This document shows, piece after piece, positions 62,153-64,000 of a stretch of DNA of 64,000 nucleotides. The DNA is taken from contig JBCDAV010000002.1 of the NCBI GenBank assembly GCA_039184865.1, forward strand, positions 1 through 64,000. Direction: 5' to 3'. A model generated the notes under the pieces. The model worked only from the letters and a program-made list of their open reading frames with translations. It had not been told where the DNA came from and made no database searches. The first letter of the stretch is position 1, and every line of letters starts with the position of its first letter. The translations under genes were made by a program, and so were the position numbers. This stretch comes from Thermohalobaculum sp039184865. GTDB lineage: Bacteria; Pseudomonadota; Alphaproteobacteria; Rhodobacterales; Rhodobacteraceae.

Positions 62153-63067
62153 TCATGCCGCCAGTGGTGCGCGTTTGTCGACGCCGAGCTTCTGACGTAC
62201 CTCGTCCGGTCCGATCACGCGCGCGCCCATGTTCTCGACGATCGTGACCGCGCGTTCGACGAGTTGCGCGTTGGTCGCGAAGACGCCCCTCTCGATGTAA
62301 AGGTTGTCTTCGAGCCCGACCCGAACATTGCCGCCTGCCAGTACGGCTGCAGCGACGTAGGGCATCTCATTGCGCCCCAGCGAAAATGCCGAGAACGTCC
62401 AGCCAGGCGGTACGTTGTTGACCATTGCCATGAAGGTATTGAGATCATCCGGCGCACCCCAAGGGACGCCCATGCAAAGCTGGACAAGAACAGGTTCGGG
62501 GATGATGCCGCGGTCGACCATCGATTTGGCGAGCCAGAGGTGTCCCGTGTCGAACGCTTCGATTTCGATGCGCACGCCGCTCTCGGCCATCCTTGTCGCC
62601 ATGTCTTCCAGCATGCCCGGGGTGTTGGCCATGATGTAATCGGCCTCGGCGAAGTTCATGGTGCCGCAATCAAGCGTGCAGATCTCCGGCCGACATTCGA
62701 GGACATGTGCCACGCGCTCGGCTGCACCGATCATGTCGGTCGAATTTGCGAGCGGGAGCGGCGCGTCCGCGGGACCCGTGATGATATCGCCACCCATGCC
62801 GGCTGTCAGGTTCAGCACGGCGTCGGTCCCTGAGTCGCGGATCCGGTCTGTCACTTCGCGGTAGAGCCTCGGGTCACGCGCCGGCGCGCCCGTCTCAGGG
62901 TCGCGCACATGACAATGAACCACGGCTGCACCGGCTTTGGCTGCATCGATCGCGGCGTTGGCGATCTGTTCGGGCGAGCGCGGAACCTCCGGCGACTTGT
63001 CCTGCGTTCCACCGGACCCCGTGACGGCACAGGTAATAAAGACTTCCCGGTTCATCTGCAGTGGCAT
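62153..63067 (-). CDS. DUF849/BKACE enzyme, probable dehydrocarnitine cleavage enzyme
   Basis: The product is 304 residues; the ATG at 63067 follows GGGAGGA. The BKACE hallmarks are ITCAVTGSG near the start, VVHCHVRDPETG (zinc His pair), LNLTAGMGGD, and a final EDNLYIERGV. BKACE enzymes condense a beta-keto acid with acetyl-CoA to give acetoacetate and a new CoA ester. Next to carnitine dehydrogenase/thioesterase, the natural substrate is dehydrocarnitine, giving betainyl-CoA. It is the first gene of the three-gene module. Confidence 0.88.
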   Translation of the reverse strand: MPLQMNREVFITCAVTGSGGTQDKSPEVPRSPEQIANAAIDAAKAGAAVVHCHVRDPETGAPARDPRLYREVTDRIRDSGTDAVLNLTAGMGGDIITGPADAPLPLANSTDMIGAAERVAHVLECRPEICTLDCGTMNFAEADYIMANTPGMLEDMATRMAESGVRIEIEAFDTGHLWLAKSMVDRGIIPEPVLVQLCMGVPWGAPDDLNTFMAMVNNVPPGWTFSAFSLGRNEMPYVAAAVLAGGNVRVGLEDNLYIERGVFATNAQLVERAVTIVENMGARVIGPDEVRQKLGVDKRAPLAA

Positions 63068-63160
63068 CGCGTCCTCCCTCTGTCCGGGGAACAATCGGGC
63101 CGGCGGTCGCGACGTGCAATGCGGAATGCGCCCCGGCATGTCGCTGACGCGACATCATCC

Positions 63161-63190
63161 TTGACGTGCTTGGCGTGCGACCGTCATCGT
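63161..63190 (+). promoter_or_regulatory. Candidate promoter of the retron-type RNA
   Basis: TTGACG (63161-63166) is followed after 17-18 bp by TCATCG/CATCGT (63184-63190), a weak -10. Initiation 6-7 bp downstream would fall at about 63196-63197, exactly where the long inverted repeat begins. The agreement in position is the main support. Confidence 0.45.
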
Positions 63191-63196
63191 GGCGGT

Positions 63197-63342
63197 GGAT
63201 GGCGGTTCCAAGTTGGCCCTAGGGCCTCGCCGGGGTTACCCCGGCGCAACAGGACGACATGCACATACAGGGCGCGGCCGCGCCGTGGGCTCGACACCCA
63301 CATCCGGCCGCGCAGAACAGTGAGATGTTGGGGCTGCCATCC
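63197..63342 (+). ncRNA. Putative retron msr-msd RNA upstream of the reverse transcriptase
   Basis: The ends 63197-63211 and 63328-63342 can form a continuous 15-bp helix (12 Watson-Crick and three G-U pairs), the layout of retron a1/a2 repeats. Inside, GTTG (63212) pairs with CAAC (63247) around GGCCCTAGGGCC and a perfect 8-bp hairpin with a TTA loop (63228-63246). A second, longer hairpin has arms 63272-63280 and 63305-63313 with an inner GTGGG/CCCAC stem (63285-63301) and would be the msd. The a2 end lies one base before the RT ATG. Folded by eye; the branching G and DNA end are not identified. Confidence 0.7.
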
Positions 63343-63343
63343 G

Positions 63344-64000
63344 ATGCGCTACGACCCCTACCGAAGACTGGCAGCACTCATTCTTGCCGAGGGCTGCGGT
63401 AGTACGGGCATCGAGGCCTGCATCCAGAAAGCTCTCAAGGGCCGCAAAAGCAAATCTGCCAGCATCGCGCGTGAGATTCAGGAGCACTGGGTCTGGCCAT
63501 ACCCGCCCTCCGAGGCATCTCTAGCTGCGCTGCTCCGCCGTTCTGCCACGAGCAATCCCAGGGACATTCCGCTCTGCTTTTCACCAGCTGCGGCCCGGCC
63601 GCTAGTACATGAGGGTTTGCCAGAATTGGAAACGCCACCGGCGCTGGCTGACTGGCTGGACCTCAACCAAAGCGAGCTGTACTGGTTCGCCGATTGCGAA
63701 GATCGTCGAGCGCGAGATCCTGACCGGCGCGGGCACTACACGCAGATCTGGTTGCGCAAGCGAGGCGGCGGCATTCGGTTGGTGGAGGCGCCGCTGCCCA
63801 GGCTGAAAGCACTCCAACGCCGGGTCCTTCGAGAGCTTCTTGACCATGTTCCTCCGCACCCGGATTCCTTCGGTTTCGTGCGCGGGCGGGATTGCCGGGG
63901 CGCTGCGATCCGGCACACGGGCGAAGACGTGGTGATCCGATATGATCTGCGGGACTTTTTCCCATCGGTCCCGGCGCGCCGGGTGCACGCGATCTTCCGG
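63344..64000 (+). CDS. Retron-type reverse transcriptase (3' end outside window)
   Basis: The first 219 residues are visible and the frame is open to the right edge. Residues 100-200 carry retron/group-II-type RT motifs: SELYWFADCEDR near 110, HYTQIWLRKRGGGIRLVEAP (131-150), RLKALQRRVLREL (153-165), HPDSFGFVRGRD (172-183) and the motif A aspartate in RYDLRDFFPSV (199-209). The catalytic YxDD lies beyond the window. A helical N-terminal region of about 105 residues precedes the RT core. The ATG at 63344 is one base after the predicted RNA's end; a GTG at 63320 is an alternative start. Any toxin or accessory gene should lie further right. Confidence 0.88.
   Translation, partial: MRYDPYRRLAALILAEGCGSTGIEACIQKALKGRKSKSASIAREIQEHWVWPYPPSEASLAALLRRSATSNPRDIPLCFSPAAARPLVHEGLPELETPPALADWLDLNQSELYWFADCEDRRARDPDRRGHYTQIWLRKRGGGIRLVEAPLPRLKALQRRVLRELLDHVPPHPDSFGFVRGRDCRGAAIRHTGEDVVIRYDLRDFFPSVPARRVHAIFR

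Noticed and set aside
53693..64000. Diversity-generating retroelement formed by the FGE-type gene and the reverse transcriptase
   Set aside because: FGE/C-lectin folds are DGR targets, but the two genes are 8 kb apart on opposite strands, no template/variable repeat pair was seen, and the RT motifs and upstream RNA fit a retron better.

Overview
The window reads as chromosomal DNA from a GC-rich alphaproteobacterium, most probably of the Rhodobacteraceae/Roseobacter group. The evidence is the tightly packed operons with ATGA and TGATG overlaps, the gene content (a carnitine-degradation module, a tartrate/malate-type dehydrogenase, a DUF849 enzyme, malonyl-CoA decarboxylase, an IscU-like/HisI pair) and many oligopeptide-type and MFS transporters. 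There are two tRNA genes (Tyr-GUA, Arg-CCU). No insertion sequence, CRISPR array or complete prophage was seen. The species cannot be fixed from the sequence alone.

Layout. 1-9.5 kb: a membrane-anchored pentapeptide-repeat protein cut by the left edge; a sterol-desaturase-type hydroxylase overlapping a cNMP-binding/N-acyltransferase fusion; a spondin-RTX secreted protein; small unknowns; a flavin monooxygenase. 9.1-11.6 kb: a membrane protein with a TIR-like C-terminal domain plus a secreted partner, then tRNA-Tyr. 11.7-16 kb: a catabolic cluster (amidohydrolase, isocitrate-lyase family, SDR lacking its catalytic residues, tautomerase-SnoaL fusion, MFS). 16-21.6 kb: a five-gene dipeptide/oligopeptide ABC operon. 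21.8-31 kb: acyl-CoA and hydroxyacid catabolism. 31-38.7 kb: a candidate clan-CD peptidase, RraA-like protein, malonyl-CoA decarboxylase, alcohol dehydrogenase, peroxiredoxin-like protein, cold-shock-like protein and others. 38.7-49.8 kb: transport and housekeeping (ABC exporter, MFS, GST, AnmK, TyrS, PhnM, HisI, IscU-like). 49.9-55 kb: two tandem PycTM-like membrane proteins, a K+-dependent-type membrane pyrophosphatase and a TIR-FGE fusion. 55-63 kb: TetR and a second desaturase, soluble pyrophosphatase, HolC, a PlpD-like patatin, tRNA-Arg and the carnitine module.

The most notable element is at the right edge. A retron-type reverse transcriptase starts at 63344 and is cut by the end of the window. 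Immediately before it lies a GC-rich, highly structured stretch whose ends (63197-63211 and 63328-63342) form a continuous 15-bp helix, with a plausible promoter just upstream. This is the architecture of a retron msr-msd RNA plus RT; the effector, if present, lies outside the window. Several other genes have domain types used in bacterial immunity (TIR-FGE, the TIR-like membrane protein, PycTM-like pair, candidate caspase-like protein), but they are scattered singly rather than clustered. A palindrome of the form TGTAAC-N4-(G/T)TCACA precedes three of the unusual genes and may mark a small regulon.
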